This document shows, one piece after another, positions 8,656 through 18,019 of a stretch of DNA of 64,000 nucleotides; the first letter of the stretch is position 1, and each line of letters starts with the position of its first letter. The translations under genes were made by a program, and so were the position numbers. Below the pieces are notes generated by a model. The model searched no databases. It was not told where the DNA came from and saw only the letters and a program-made list of their open reading frames with translations. Where the stretch lies: positions 2,418,001 through 2,482,000 of the forward strand of contig NZ_MTBP01000001.1 in the NCBI RefSeq assembly GCF_002911665.1, in the 5' to 3' direction. This DNA is from Actinomadura rubteroloni. Lineage in GTDB: Bacteria > Actinomycetota > Actinomycetes > Streptosporangiales > Streptosporangiaceae.

Positions 8656-10128
8656 TTGAGCGAACGGGTCGGAGCCCGTGCGTTGCTGGACCGTGTCGTC
8701 ACCGGATGGACGTCCTGGGACGAACCGCCGGTCGAGACCGCCCCGCCCGGCTCCCGGTACGCGGCGGACCTGGCGGCGGCACGGGAGAGGAGCGGCTGCG
8801 ACGAGGCCGTCCTGACCGGCGAGGGCCTGCTGCGCGAGCACCGGGTGGCGTGCGTGGTGTCGGAGTTCGGCTTCCTCGCCGGGTCCATCGGGATCGCGAC
8901 GGCGGACCGGATCGTCGCGGCCGTCGAACGCGCCACCGCCGAGGGGATCCCGCTGCTGGCCGCGCCGTCGTCGGGCGGGACGCGGATGCAGGAGGGCACG
9001 GCCGCGTTCGCGCAGATGGCGCGGATCACGGCCGCCGTCACGGCGCACCGCGCTGCGGGCCTGCCGTACCTGGTCTACCTGCGGCACCCGACGACGGGCG
9101 GGGTGTTCGCGTCCTGGGGGTCGCTCGGGCACGTCACGGCCGCCGAGCCGGGCGCGCTCATCGGGTTCCTCGGGCCGCGCGTCTACGAGGGCCTGTACGG
9201 CAAGCCGTTCCCGCAGGACGTGCAGACCGCCGAGAACCTGGCCGCCAAGGGCGTCGTGGACGCGGTCGTCCCGATCGACGACCTCGCCGACGTCGCGGCG
9301 TGCGCGCTGGACGTGCTCGCGGCCCGTCCGTCCGTCGCGGTGCCCCCGGCGCCCGACCCCGCGCCGGTGCCCGCCGCGCCCGCGTGGGAGGCCATCGAAC
9401 GGTCGCGGCGCCCGGACCGGCCCGGCGCGCGGGACCTGCTGCGGCACGGCGCGACGGCCGTGACCCCGCTGTCGGGCACCGGCCAGGGCGAGGCCGACCC
9501 CGGGCTGCTGCTCGCGCTCGCCCGGTTCGGGTCCGCGCCGTGCGTCGTCGTCGCGCAGGACCGCCGCAGCCAGCGCACCGGGCACCCGCTCGGCCCGGCC
9601 GGGCTGCGCGTCGCGCGGCGCGGCATGAACCTCGCCGCCGACCTCGGGCTCCCGCTCGTCACCGTCGTGGACACGCCCGGCGCGGTGCTGTCGGCCGAGG
9701 CCGAGGAGGGCGGGCTCGCGGGCGAGATCGCGCGCTGCCTCGCCGACCTGCTCACGCTGCCCGCGCCGACGCTGGCGCTGCTGCTCGGCGAGGGGACGGG
9801 CGGCGCCGCGCTCGCCCTGCTGCCAGCCGACCGGGTGCTGGCGGCGCGGCACGCCTGGCTGGCGCCGCTGCCGCCCGAGGGCGCGTCGGTGATCGTCCAC
9901 CGGACGCCGGACCGCGCGGCCGAGCTGGCCGAAGCGCAGGGCGTCGGAGCCGCCGACCTGCTGCGCGACGGCATCGTGGACGACCTGGTGGACGAACGTC
10001 CCGACGCCGCCGACGAGCCCGTCGCGTTCTGCCTGCGCGCGGCGGCGGCCGTCGAGCGGGCGCTCACCGGGCTGGCGGCGGCGCCGCGCCTGCGCGCCGC
10101 CCGCTACGACCGCGCGGGGCGCCGCTGA
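8656..10128 (+). CDS. Acyl-CoA/acetyl-CoA carboxylase carboxyltransferase (fused AccD-AccA type)
   Basis: About 490 residues with an N-terminal beta-type crotonase half (SSGGTRMQEGTAAFAQMARI, GGVFASWGSLGHV, GFLGPRVYE) and a C-terminal alpha-type half (GMNLAADLGLPLVTVVDTPGA, LLGEGTGGAALALL). It would transfer carboxyl from biotin-BCCP to acetyl- or acyl-CoA in fatty-acid precursor supply. No zinc finger is seen at the N-terminus. I prefer the TTG at 8656, preceded by GAGGGGAG, over the ATG at 8617, because TATGCT at 8616-8621 looks like a -10 element and homologues begin near the ARxLLDxVV segment. No biotin carboxylase gene is nearby. Confidence 0.85.
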   Translation: MSERVGARALLDRVVTGWTSWDEPPVETAPPGSRYAADLAAARERSGCDEAVLTGEGLLREHRVACVVSEFGFLAGSIGIATADRIVAAVERATAEGIPLLAAPSSGGTRMQEGTAAFAQMARITAAVTAHRAAGLPYLVYLRHPTTGGVFASWGSLGHVTAAEPGALIGFLGPRVYEGLYGKPFPQDVQTAENLAAKGVVDAVVPIDDLADVAACALDVLAARPSVAVPPAPDPAPVPAAPAWEAIERSRRPDRPGARDLLRHGATAVTPLSGTGQGEADPGLLLALARFGSAPCVVVAQDRRSQRTGHPLGPAGLRVARRGMNLAADLGLPLVTVVDTPGAVLSAEAEEGGLAGEIARCLADLLTLPAPTLALLLGEGTGGAALALLPADRVLAARHAWLAPLPPEGASVIVHRTPDRAAELAEAQGVGAADLLRDGIVDDLVDERPDAADEPVAFCLRAAAAVERALTGLAAAPRLRAARYDRAGRR

Positions 10129-10173
10129 CCGAAGGGGACGCCTCTGTCGGTGGCCGCTGCCATAATCCGCGAC

Positions 10174-13100
10174 ATGTCCGTCCCCCTGCCGCACGATCCG
10201 CGTGCGTCCACCCTCTACCTCGACTGGGCGAAGGCGCACGGCCACGACCACGCCGCCGCCGAACGCCTGGTCGAGACGCTGCGCACCGGCGCCGCCCGCG
10301 TCCACCGCAAGCCCCGCCGGTTCGTCGACGAGCTGGCCCGCGAGACGCGCGGGCTGCCGCCCGACCACGTCCCCTGGTACTGGGACACGGTCGGGCACCG
10401 GCTGCTGAGGGCCGCGCCGCGCGCCGCCGGGGAGGCCTACGTCGCCGCGCGGCGGGCCGAGCGGGACGGCGCGCTGCCCGTCGACCCGGACTTCCGGCTC
10501 GCCAACGCCGCGCTGTTCGCCCGGCACGGCGCGCTGCCCGCCGGCGAGGTCCGCGCCCTGCGGGACTGGCTGGCCGCCGCGTACCCGGCCGACCGCGCGC
10601 ACGAGCTGTTCGCGAACCTGGTGCTGGCGTGGCGCAAGGCGCCGCCGCCCGCCGAGCTGCCCCGGCTCGTGCGCGCGTCCGCGCGGGCCGCCGGGCACGG
10701 CCCGGCCGAGGAGTCGCGGATCCTTGCGCGCGTCCTCGCCGCCTGCGCGGGCACCGAGCTGTCGGACGGCCTGCTCGACCGGTCCGCCGCGACGTTCGCC
10801 GCCGCGCCGCCCGAAGACCCGGTCGCGCTCGCGGGCCTGTTCCCGACGGGCGCCACTGACGGCGCCGCGTTCCTGCGGATGCTGGACGCGGCGGGCGCGC
10901 TCACCGCCCTCGCCGACGGCGCCGAGCCCGAGGGCGGGCTCGCGGCGTGGCTCGGCGGGTTCCCGTTCCACTACTCGTACGTCCGCGTGCCCTACGGCGG
11001 CATCACCCGGCAGCCGATGCCCGCCGAACTGTTCGCGGCCGTCGAACGCGTCGCGCCCCGGCTGGCGGCAACGCCCGTGACGTTGCACCGGTCCCGGTTC
11101 AACGGCACGTCCAGCCTCGACGCCGACCTGCTCGACGCGTGCCTGGCGGCCGGGGTGCCGGTCACCGTCCCGGAGCTGAAGCGGCTGACGGAGTGGGGCG
11201 CGGCCTCGGTCCGCGACCTCAAGGCCGTCGCCGCGCACCCGGAGTTCGGGCCGCTGCTCGAACACACGCTGCGGTCCGGCCCCGGCACGGCCGTCACGCG
11301 GCTGCGGCCCGGCTCGGGCATCGAGGCGAGCGTCCACGCGCGGATCGAGGAACTGCTCGCCGCCGTCACGTCCGGCGGCGCCCGCGCGGCCGAACAGGCG
11401 CTCGCCGAACTGGACGGCGTCCTGGACACCCCGACGCTCGCCGCGCTGGACGGCACCGCCGCCGCCCTGGCCGCGCTGGACCTCACCGCCCCGCTGCTGC
11501 GCACGCTGCGCGCCGGGATCCCCGCCGAGCTGGCCTGGCCCGCCTACGACGCGGCGGTCGCCGAACTGGACGAGATCGCCGGGACGACCGCGACGTGGCC
11601 CGTCCTCACGCTGTTCGGGGGCGGGCGCGCGATCGCCGTGGGGCCGTCCGGACGGGTCGGCGCCTGCGCCTACACGCTGCCGGACGACGCCGGGATCCAC
11701 ACCGTCCACTACGCCGACGGCGACTTCCTCGTCGCCTGGACGGCCGACCGGTACGCGCCGCGCCGCGCGTTCTGGGCGAGCGACCCCGGCACGGTCGCCA
11801 CGCTCGCGTCCGCCGACGCGCGCGGCGTCAGCGAGAGCGCGCACTGGGAGTACGGCGACGAGTTCGCCGTGCCCGGCGGCCGGTTCGACGGGAAGCGCGT
11901 GCAGCGGCCCGGCGAGTTCACCGGCATCGCCTACCCGGGGCGCCAGCTCAGCGACGGCACCCGCGTGTGGGCCACGCACAGCAGCCCCCGCACGCTGGAC
12001 GACTACACGGCCGAGGACGGCACGCCGCTCCCGTCCTTCTTCACCGCGCCGCGCGCCGGGTACGAGATCGAACCGCGCCTGGTGTTCCTCGCCCCGGCGC
12101 CGGACTCCCCGCTCGGCGGCGCGGAGGGCCTCAGCGGGTCCCGCGTGCTCGTCCCCGAGGGCCGCGACCCCGACCACTACATCGTGGAGACGCTGGACGG
12201 GCGTTCGGCGAGGATCGCGTCCAAGCACATCGCGCCGTACCCGTTCGGCATCGCGCGGATGCCCGGGGGCGCCGCCGACACCGTGCTCCAGCGCGCGTGG
12301 CAGATCGTGCGCGGCGTGGACCCCGCCGACGGCACCGTGCTCTGGGAGGCCCCGACGCACGGCGCCGGGACGCCGGTCCCGCCGCCGCTGTTCTGGCACC
12401 TGCTCGCGCCGCGCGACCCCGCGTCGTCGCGGGCGCTGCGGGCCGCCGACGCCTCCGCCGCCCGCGCCCTGCTCGACGGCGGCGCCGTCCCCGGCGTCGC
12501 CGATCCGGTGATCGCGGCGACGGCGGCCGACCTCGCGGCCCGGCTGGCGGACGCGCGCGACCGGCTGGTGCGGCGCGCGGAGGTCGTCGCGTCGGGCGCG
12601 CTCGTCCGGCCGCCCGCCGAGGCCGCCGACACCGCCCTGCTGCCCGCGCTGCGCGGCCTGGTCGCCCTGCGCGGCCCCGGCGCGCCGGACGGGCCGCCGT
12701 CCCCGCTGCCCGCCACGCTCACCGCGATCGCCGCCGACGGGCGCTTCCTCGACGGCGCGGTCACCGACGAGGTCCGGCGGCTGAGCCGTCCCGCCGCGCC
12801 CTGCGACTGGCCGGTGCTGCTCGGCGCCATCGGCGCGGTCGCGCTGCGCGCCGTGACGGCCGCGACGTCCGGCGACGATCGGGCCGCGCTCGTCGCGCTG
12901 CTGCGCACCTGGGCGGACACGCCGTTCGCGCGTCCGGGCGAGTGGCGGTACGGGTACGCGCGCTCGGCCGCGTCCGGGGACGGGACGGTCACGGTGGCGC
13001 CGCCGCGCTTCGTCCAGTGGGCGTCCGCGCCGCTCCCGGCGGACGCGACCAAGGTCGAGACGGCCGTCACCGGCGACGACGCGGCCCTGATCGGGCGCGT

Positions 13101-14550
13101 CCTGGACCTGCTCGCCGAGCACGGCCCGGTGACGTTCGGCGACGCGGCGGCCGAGGAGTTCGCGCGCCGCACCGGCGTCCGTCCCGGCCTCGCCCGCTAC
13201 GTCCTGGACGGCCTGCCGCGCCGCGCCGAGTTCGGCAGCGACCGCGTGACGAGCATCGAGGAGCAGGAGAAGGCGCTGCGCTCCTACACCGGCTCCAAGA
13301 CGGCGGTGCAGGAGGCCGAGAACCTGCTGCGGCGGCTCGGGCACGCCGGGCACCGCCGCGTCCTCGCCGCCGCCGTGCCCGCCGACCCCGCCGAGCTGTG
13401 GACGGCCGGCGGCGCCGTCGCCGCCGCCGCGCGCATGGCCGACGCCTGGACGGCCCTGCTCGGCGCCCGCCGCCCGGTGGACGAGAACCTCGCCGCCGAG
13501 CTGGACCGCGACCTCGGGCTGGACTCGTCCTGGGCCGCCGCGCTGGGCGATCCGTCGCCGCGCGCGGTGGAGGTTCCGGCGATGGTCCCGTCCGCGCGGC
13601 GCGGCGACATCTGGCTGCGCGCCCTCAAACCGGACGGCACGCCCGGCGGCTACCACTACGGCCACCCGTACGTGGTGCTCGCGTCGGTGCTCGCGTGGGC
13701 GTGCTCGGAACGGCCCGCGGGGGACCCGTCCGTCGGCGGCCTCGCGGCCCTGCTCGACCAGTTGCGCGCCACCGTCGCGGCGCCCGACCGGTTCATCCCG
13801 CTCGGGTCGCAGCGGATCGGGGGCGGGCGCGCGGTGCGGGCGGCGCTGTTCGGGCCGCGCACGCTGACCGTCCAGGCGCACGCGTCCGACGCCGGGGACC
13901 CGGTCGACGCGTTCGACGACGGCGTCCTGATCGTCGGCGCCGACGACAACTGGGCGCGCCCGCTGCTGCGCACGACCGCGCTGAACGACCCCGCCGCGCT
14001 CGCCGAGGAACTGGAGGTCTGCGCCGAGTACAAGCTGGACTCGCTGGCCTTCGACCTGCGCCGGGAGGCGGCCCGGCTGAACGTGGCGGCGCTGGTGGAG
14101 CGGGCGCTGAACAGCCCGGTCCCGGCCGGACGGTACGAGAACGACCCGTCCGCGAGCGTCCCCGGCCTGGTCGCCGAGGTCGCCGCCGACCTCGGCGCGA
14201 GCCCGGACGCCGCCGCGCTCTACCTCCAGCTCCTCACGCTCGCGCAGCCGACGGACAAGAACGTCCGCCGCTGGAACGGCTGGAAACCGGCCCGCCACAC
14301 GGCCGCACAGGACGAGCTGGCGGCGCTCGGCGCGGTCGTCGTGGAGAAACGGCCACGGGCGCGGCGGACGGCGTTCGTCCCCGGCCCGTGGACGGATCTC
14401 AAGTCCCCGGCGCTCCCGATGGAGGAACGGAAGCTGGAGCCGTACCTGCTGAAGGTGAACTACAAGAAGGAAGTGAGCGGGCCGTTCATGCGGGTCCTGC
14501 CGCCGGTGCCCGTCCACGAGCTGTTCCACCGCGCGTGGGCGGACCGCTGA
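10174..14550 (+). CDS. Very large protein of unknown function (1458 aa)
   Basis: A 1458-residue, Ala/Leu/Arg-rich, soluble-looking protein with no signal peptide or clear membrane helix. I do not recognise the family. The N-terminal 200 residues look helical and repetitive. A middle part (about residues 490-690) is rich in Gly, Tyr and Trp with beta-type motifs (VHYADGDFLVAWTADRY, ITRQPMPAELF). The C-terminus ends YLLKVNYKKEVSGPF, PPVPVHELFHRAW. CATAAT ends 7 nt before the ATG at 10174, indicating a leaderless mRNA; a GTG at 10150 is possible but less likely. Its 3' end overlaps the convergent hydrolase gene by 65 bp. Confidence 0.8.
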   Translation: MSVPLPHDPRASTLYLDWAKAHGHDHAAAERLVETLRTGAARVHRKPRRFVDELARETRGLPPDHVPWYWDTVGHRLLRAAPRAAGEAYVAARRAERDGALPVDPDFRLANAALFARHGALPAGEVRALRDWLAAAYPADRAHELFANLVLAWRKAPPPAELPRLVRASARAAGHGPAEESRILARVLAACAGTELSDGLLDRSAATFAAAPPEDPVALAGLFPTGATDGAAFLRMLDAAGALTALADGAEPEGGLAAWLGGFPFHYSYVRVPYGGITRQPMPAELFAAVERVAPRLAATPVTLHRSRFNGTSSLDADLLDACLAAGVPVTVPELKRLTEWGAASVRDLKAVAAHPEFGPLLEHTLRSGPGTAVTRLRPGSGIEASVHARIEELLAAVTSGGARAAEQALAELDGVLDTPTLAALDGTAAALAALDLTAPLLRTLRAGIPAELAWPAYDAAVAELDEIAGTTATWPVLTLFGGGRAIAVGPSGRVGACAYTLPDDAGIHTVHYADGDFLVAWTADRYAPRRAFWASDPGTVATLASADARGVSESAHWEYGDEFAVPGGRFDGKRVQRPGEFTGIAYPGRQLSDGTRVWATHSSPRTLDDYTAEDGTPLPSFFTAPRAGYEIEPRLVFLAPAPDSPLGGAEGLSGSRVLVPEGRDPDHYIVETLDGRSARIASKHIAPYPFGIARMPGGAADTVLQRAWQIVRGVDPADGTVLWEAPTHGAGTPVPPPLFWHLLAPRDPASSRALRAADASAARALLDGGAVPGVADPVIAATAADLAARLADARDRLVRRAEVVASGALVRPPAEAADTALLPALRGLVALRGPGAPDGPPSPLPATLTAIAADGRFLDGAVTDEVRRLSRPAAPCDWPVLLGAIGAVALRAVTAATSGDDRAALVALLRTWADTPFARPGEWRYGYARSAASGDGTVTVAPPRFVQWASAPLPADATKVETAVTGDDAALIGRVLDLLAEHGPVTFGDAAAEEFARRTGVRPGLARYVLDGLPRRAEFGSDRVTSIEEQEKALRSYTGSKTAVQEAENLLRRLGHAGHRRVLAAAVPADPAELWTAGGAVAAAARMADAWTALLGARRPVDENLAAELDRDLGLDSSWAAALGDPSPRAVEVPAMVPSARRGDIWLRALKPDGTPGGYHYGHPYVVLASVLAWACSERPAGDPSVGGLAALLDQLRATVAAPDRFIPLGSQRIGGGRAVRAALFGPRTLTVQAHASDAGDPVDAFDDGVLIVGADDNWARPLLRTTALNDPAALAEELEVCAEYKLDSLAFDLRREAARLNVAALVERALNSPVPAGRYENDPSASVPGLVAEVAADLGASPDAAALYLQLLTLAQPTDKNVRRWNGWKPARHTAAQDELAALGAVVVEKRPRARRTAFVPGPWTDLKSPALPMEERKLEPYLLKVNYKKEVSGPFMRVLPPVPVHELFHRAWADR

Positions 14551-15409
14551 GCTTCGCGAAGAAGTCCAGCACGTGCCCCGCCACCGCGTCGGGGTCCTCG
14601 GTGGCGGGGAAGTGCCCGACGCCGCCGAGGACCTTGACGCGCAGGTCGGCGGCGCGTGGCCCGAAGCCGGACATCCCCCGGACGGGCAGCAGCGGGTCCC
14701 GGTCGCCCGCGAGGACGAGCGTCGGGACCGTCAGCGGCGTCCGCCGGTACCGCCCCGCGAGGATCGCCGGGATCTCCCGCGCGACCAGCCCCCGGTAGTA
14801 GCGGACGGTCGCGCGGACCCGCTCGGGGTCCTCGAACTGCCGCAGGTAGACGGCCTGGTCCTCGGGCGGCAGGGTGCCGGTCCGGTGGACCCAGTGCCGC
14901 AGCGCCCACCGGGGGATCGCCGACCCCGCGAGCCGGGGTCCCGTCGCGTTGGCGAGGATGTGCCACAGGCGCGCGCCGTCCGGCAGCGTCCCCGGCGTCG
15001 GCCGCGTGAACGGGCTCGCGGTGTTGATCGCGACGAGCCCCCGCACGCGGCCGGGGTGCCTGAGTGCGATGAGATAGGCGGCGAGGCCGCCCCAGTCGTG
15101 GCCGACCAGCCCGAACTCGCGCACGCCGAGCCGGTCGAGCAGGCCGAGCACGTCGCGGGCCATCACGGCGGGCCGGTAGCCGTCGCGCGGCGCGTCCGTC
15201 CAGCCGAGGCCGCGCAGGTCCGGGCAGACGACCCGGTGCCGCTCGGCGAGGCGCGGCAGGACGTGCCGCCATTGCCACCAGTGCTGCGGCCAGCCGTGCA
15301 GCAGGACGAGCGGGTCGCCCGCGCCGGCGAGCGCGACGTGCGTGCGCAGGCCGCCGACGTCCACGAACGCGTGCTCGACGCCGGGGACGTCCGGCGGCGG
15401 CGCCGTCAC
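14486..15409 (-). CDS. Alpha/beta hydrolase, epoxide-hydrolase-like
   Basis: A 307-residue hydrolase with oxyanion motif LLHGWPQHWWQW, nucleophile elbow VGHDWGGLAA (Asp nucleophile, as in epoxide hydrolases and haloalkane dehalogenases rather than Ser esterases), DLRGLGWTDAP, acid region LVLAGDRDPLLP and GVGHFPATEDPDAV carrying the catalytic His. It begins with GTG overlapping the stop of the upstream hydrolase gene by 4 bp, so the two hydrolases form an operon. That operon is probably controlled by the divergent TetR at 16375. Its 3' end overlaps the convergent large gene. Confidence 0.9.
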   Translation of the reverse strand: MTAPPPDVPGVEHAFVDVGGLRTHVALAGAGDPLVLLHGWPQHWWQWRHVLPRLAERHRVVCPDLRGLGWTDAPRDGYRPAVMARDVLGLLDRLGVREFGLVGHDWGGLAAYLIALRHPGRVRGLVAINTASPFTRPTPGTLPDGARLWHILANATGPRLAGSAIPRWALRHWVHRTGTLPPEDQAVYLRQFEDPERVRATVRYYRGLVAREIPAILAGRYRRTPLTVPTLVLAGDRDPLLPVRGMSGFGPRAADLRVKVLGGVGHFPATEDPDAVAGHVLDFFAKLSGPPTRGGTARGRAPAAGPA

Positions 15410-16296
15410 CGGGCCTCCGCCGACGTCCGGTCCAGGAAGCCGGTGATCGCGGTGGCCAGCGGCAGCGGCCGGTCGACGGGCGAGAACGTGCGGGCGCCGG
15501 CGATCCAGGTGAGCCGCGCGTCGGGGAAGTCCCCGGCCAGGCGCTCGGCGTCGGACGCGGGGAAGAACCGGTCCTTCTCCGACCAGGCGATGAGCACGGG
15601 CCGGTCGAAGCCCGCGAAGCGCTCCGCCGCCGCGCGGGTGTGGCGCGGGTCGAGACCGCGCAGCACGCGGCGCAGGTCGGCGCGGACGGCCGGGTCCACG
15701 CGGGCGGGCGTCACGAACGAGTCGCTGACCTCGCGGCGCAGCGGGACGCTCGTCAGCCAGCCGTAGGCGAGCGGCGTCCGGCGCAGCGCGCGGACCCGCA
15801 GCGTGGCGGCCAGCGCGGTGAGCGCGCCCGGGAGCGCGGCGGCGACCTTGAGGAACGCGAACGCCTTCGGCGGGAACCGGTCGTAGGCGTCGCAGGAGGT
15901 GAGGACGAGCCGCGCGACGAGGTCGGGCCGCGTCACGGCGGCGATCTGGCACACCGCGCCGCCGGTGTCGTTGCCGACGAGCGTGACCGGCCCGAGCCCG
16001 AGGTCCTCGATCAGGCCGATGAGCAGCGCGGCGAGGCCGGGCGGGGTGAGGTCGGCGTCCGGCGCGGCGACGGTGTGCGACCCGAACGGCAGGTCGACGG
16101 TGACGCAGCGGTGGCCGGGCGCGACGAGCGGCACGACCCCGGCCCAGAGGTTGGCGTTGACGAGCAGCCCGTGGACGAACACGACCGGCGCGCCGTCCCC
16201 GGTCTCGAACACGGGCAGCCGCGCGGCCGGCAGGACGATCTCGCGGCGCGTCCCGAGGGCGGGGTCGCGCCAGGTCCCGTACGTGGTCTGGGTCAT
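15406..16296 (-). CDS. Alpha/beta hydrolase
   Basis: A 296-residue alpha/beta hydrolase: VVFVHGLLVNANLWAGVVP oxyanion region, LVGNDTGGAVCQIAA elbow (Asp nucleophile), ERFAGFDRPVLIAWSEKDRFFP acid region. The C-terminus ends ITGFLDRTSAEAR. In place of the common GHFP motif it has ARTFSPVDRPL, so the catalytic His is not obvious. It is the first gene of a two-gene operon. The ATG at 16296 is preceded by a short promoter region shared with the divergent TetR gene. The substrate is unknown. Confidence 0.87.
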   Translation of the reverse strand: MTQTTYGTWRDPALGTRREIVLPAARLPVFETGDGAPVVFVHGLLVNANLWAGVVPLVAPGHRCVTVDLPFGSHTVAAPDADLTPPGLAALLIGLIEDLGLGPVTLVGNDTGGAVCQIAAVTRPDLVARLVLTSCDAYDRFPPKAFAFLKVAAALPGALTALAATLRVRALRRTPLAYGWLTSVPLRREVSDSFVTPARVDPAVRADLRRVLRGLDPRHTRAAAERFAGFDRPVLIAWSEKDRFFPASDAERLAGDFPDARLTWIAGARTFSPVDRPLPLATAITGFLDRTSAEAR

Positions 16297-16343
16297 CCGA
16301 ACCAGCTCCCTGCTTGAGAGGATGGGTGTGCCAGGAGAGTAAC

Positions 16344-16360
16344 AAACAGGCTGTCTGTTT
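16344..16360. promoter_or_regulatory. Probable TetR operator between hydrolase operon and tetR
   Basis: AAACAGGCTGTCTGTTT is a 17-bp imperfect palindrome with 6-bp perfect outer arms (AAACAG/CTGTTT). It lies 14 bp before the ATG of the TetR gene and 47 bp before the divergent hydrolase start. The size, symmetry and position are typical of an autoregulated TetR operator controlling the divergent operon. Confidence 0.7.
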
Positions 16361-16374
16361 TTAAGAGGGGGACG

Positions 16375-16965
16375 ATGAGTCGGCAGGCGGAGAGGTCGGA
16401 GGCGACCCGGACGGCCCTGGTCGCCGCCGCGCGCGAGCTGTTCGCCGAGCGCGGCTACGCCGGGGTCGGCACCGTGGAGATCGTGGACCGCGCCGGAAGC
16501 TCCCGGGGCGCCATGTACCACCACTTCAAGGACAAGAAGGAGCTGTTCCGGGCCGTCTACGAACAGGTCCAGGAGGAGATCGTCGCGCAGGTCGCGGCGG
16601 CGATGGAGGACGTCGGCGACGACCCGTCCGCCGCCCTGGACACGGGCCTGCGCGTCTTCCTCGACACCTGCCTCCAACGCGACAAGGCGCGCATCGGCCT
16701 GGTCGACGCGCCCGCCGTCCTCGGCTGGGCGGCCTGGCGCGAGATCGACGAGCGGTACGCGCTCGGCCTGGTCACCGCCGGGCTGGAGATGGGCCGCGCG
16801 GCGGGCGTGCTGCGCGCCGACCTCCCGCTGCGCCCGCTCGCCCACATGGTCCTGGCGTCGCTCGCCGAGGCCGGCCTGCTCATCGCCGGCTCCGACGACC
16901 CCGAGACCGCCGGCCGCGAAGCCCTCCCCGCCGTCCTGGCCTTCCTGGAGGGCCTCCGCGCCTAG
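16375..16965 (+). CDS. TetR-family transcriptional regulator
   Basis: A 196-residue regulator with an N-terminal TetR HTH (AARELFAERGYAGVGTVEIVDRAGSSRGAMYHHFKDKKELF, about residues 17-57 in pieces) and a divergent alpha-helical ligand-binding domain. AAGAGGGGG precedes the ATG. It probably represses itself and the divergent alpha/beta hydrolase operon through the palindrome at 16344-16360. Its TAG stop shares the CTAG tetranucleotide with the convergent MarR gene. Confidence 0.93.
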   Translation: MSRQAERSEATRTALVAAARELFAERGYAGVGTVEIVDRAGSSRGAMYHHFKDKKELFRAVYEQVQEEIVAQVAAAMEDVGDDPSAALDTGLRVFLDTCLQRDKARIGLVDAPAVLGWAAWREIDERYALGLVTAGLEMGRAAGVLRADLPLRPLAHMVLASLAEAGLLIAGSDDPETAGREALPAVLAFLEGLRA

Positions 16966-17447
16966 CCCTCCGCCGCGCGGTGGAGGGCCGCGAGGTGGGA
17001 GAGCGCGGGGAGCGCGGCGGCGAGGGCTTCGCGTTCGGCGGGCGCGAGGCGGCCGGTGACGTCGGTGAGGCGGGCGATGCGCTCGGCGTGGCGGCCGTCC
17101 ACGATCGCGGCGCCCGCGCCGGTCACGTGGACGAGCACAGCACGTCCGTCGGACGGGTCGGACTGGCGCTCCACCAGGCCGTCGCGCTCCAGGCGGGTGA
17201 CGATCTGGGTGACCGCCGACTGCGTGACGTGCTCGTCGGCGGCCAGGGCGATGAGCCGTCGCGGGCCGCACCGCGCCAGCGTGTGGAGCACCGAGAGCGT
17301 GGTGAAACTGAGGCGCTGGGACGTCGGGAGCCGCACGGACATCCGCGCGACGTCCTCCAGCACGGTGGCCAGATCGGCGACGTCGAGATCGGTGGCGGAG
17401 GACACGCGCCCGAACGATAGCGAAGTCCGCCCGCCGCGCCGACTCAT
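16962..17447 (-). CDS. MarR-family transcriptional regulator
   Basis: A 161-residue winged-helix protein: LSFTTLSVLHTLARCGP, LAADEHVTQSAVTQIVTRLERDGLVER (recognition helix) and the wing DPSDGRAVLVHVT are characteristic of MarR. The N-terminal MSRRGGRTSLSFGRVSSATD may be overlong; a start at the SSATD region is possible. Its target is unclear, because its upstream neighbour is the divergent ribonuclease gene, 146 bp away. The gene converges with tetR, the two stop codons sharing CTAG. Confidence 0.9.
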   Translation of the reverse strand: MSRRGGRTSLSFGRVSSATDLDVADLATVLEDVARMSVRLPTSQRLSFTTLSVLHTLARCGPRRLIALAADEHVTQSAVTQIVTRLERDGLVERQSDPSDGRAVLVHVTGAGAAIVDGRHAERIARLTDVTGRLAPAEREALAAALPALSHLAALHRAAEG

Positions 17448-17593
17448 TTTTCCCGCGCCGGACGCGCAGGTCGCGCGGCACGGCGACCGGCCGTCAGGAA
17501 GTGTTTACGAGGATTTAGCGGGATACGGAATGGTCTCGTCGGGACGCGGGCGGTGACGATGGCGGCGTCGACCCCCTCGCTCTGGGAGGCCCC

Positions 17594-18004
17594 GTGTCCA
17601 AGCAACGCCCCCGCTCGTCCTGGGCCAGGCGCGCCGCCGTCGCGCTCGTCGCCGCCGTGTCGGTGACGGGCGCCGTCTCGACCGTCCCGGCGAACGCGAC
17701 CGTCTACGGCTCCTGCACGATCTCGCGCTGCGCCGACGGCAGCTACGCCGCGTCGGTGTGGGCGGGCAAGGGCTGGCCGTCCACGTCCGGCTGGTACACC
17801 TGGCCGGACGGCAAGTGGAACTACACTGGCGGCGTCTACCACAACTACGACGGACAGCTCCCGTCCGGCGCGACCTACCACGAGTACGACGTCTACTCGC
17901 GGGCGAAGGGCGCGTCGCGGGACGCGTACCGGATCGTCCACAGCAGCACCGGCGCGGTCTACTTCTCGCCGGACCACTACGCGAACTTCTACCGGCTCTC
18001 CTAG
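17594..18004 (+). CDS. Secreted guanyl-specific ribonuclease (RNase Sa/barnase superfamily)
   Basis: A 136-residue protein with a twin-Arg-like N-terminus and hydrophobic signal peptide ending about PANA (residue 35). The mature C-terminal half matches the N1/T1/Sa ribonuclease core: LPSGATYHEYDVY, SRDAYRIV, YFSPDHYANF. Putative catalytic residues are Glu97, Arg109, Arg113 and His128, with spacings almost the same as in RNase Sa. It would cleave RNA after G outside the cell or in competitors. Sixteen bp downstream lies a barstar-type inhibitor gene, the expected immunity partner. Function follows from family knowledge. Confidence 0.85.
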   Translation: MSKQRPRSSWARRAAVALVAAVSVTGAVSTVPANATVYGSCTISRCADGSYAASVWAGKGWPSTSGWYTWPDGKWNYTGGVYHNYDGQLPSGATYHEYDVYSRAKGASRDAYRIVHSSTGAVYFSPDHYANFYRLS

Positions 18005-18019
18005 AACGAGGTCCCGCCG

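Noticed and set aside
7084..14529. 2481-codon open frame on the minus strand
   Set aside because: It is antisense to four well-supported + strand genes, is extremely Arg/Gly/Pro-rich, and reflects the lack of stop codons in very GC-rich DNA.
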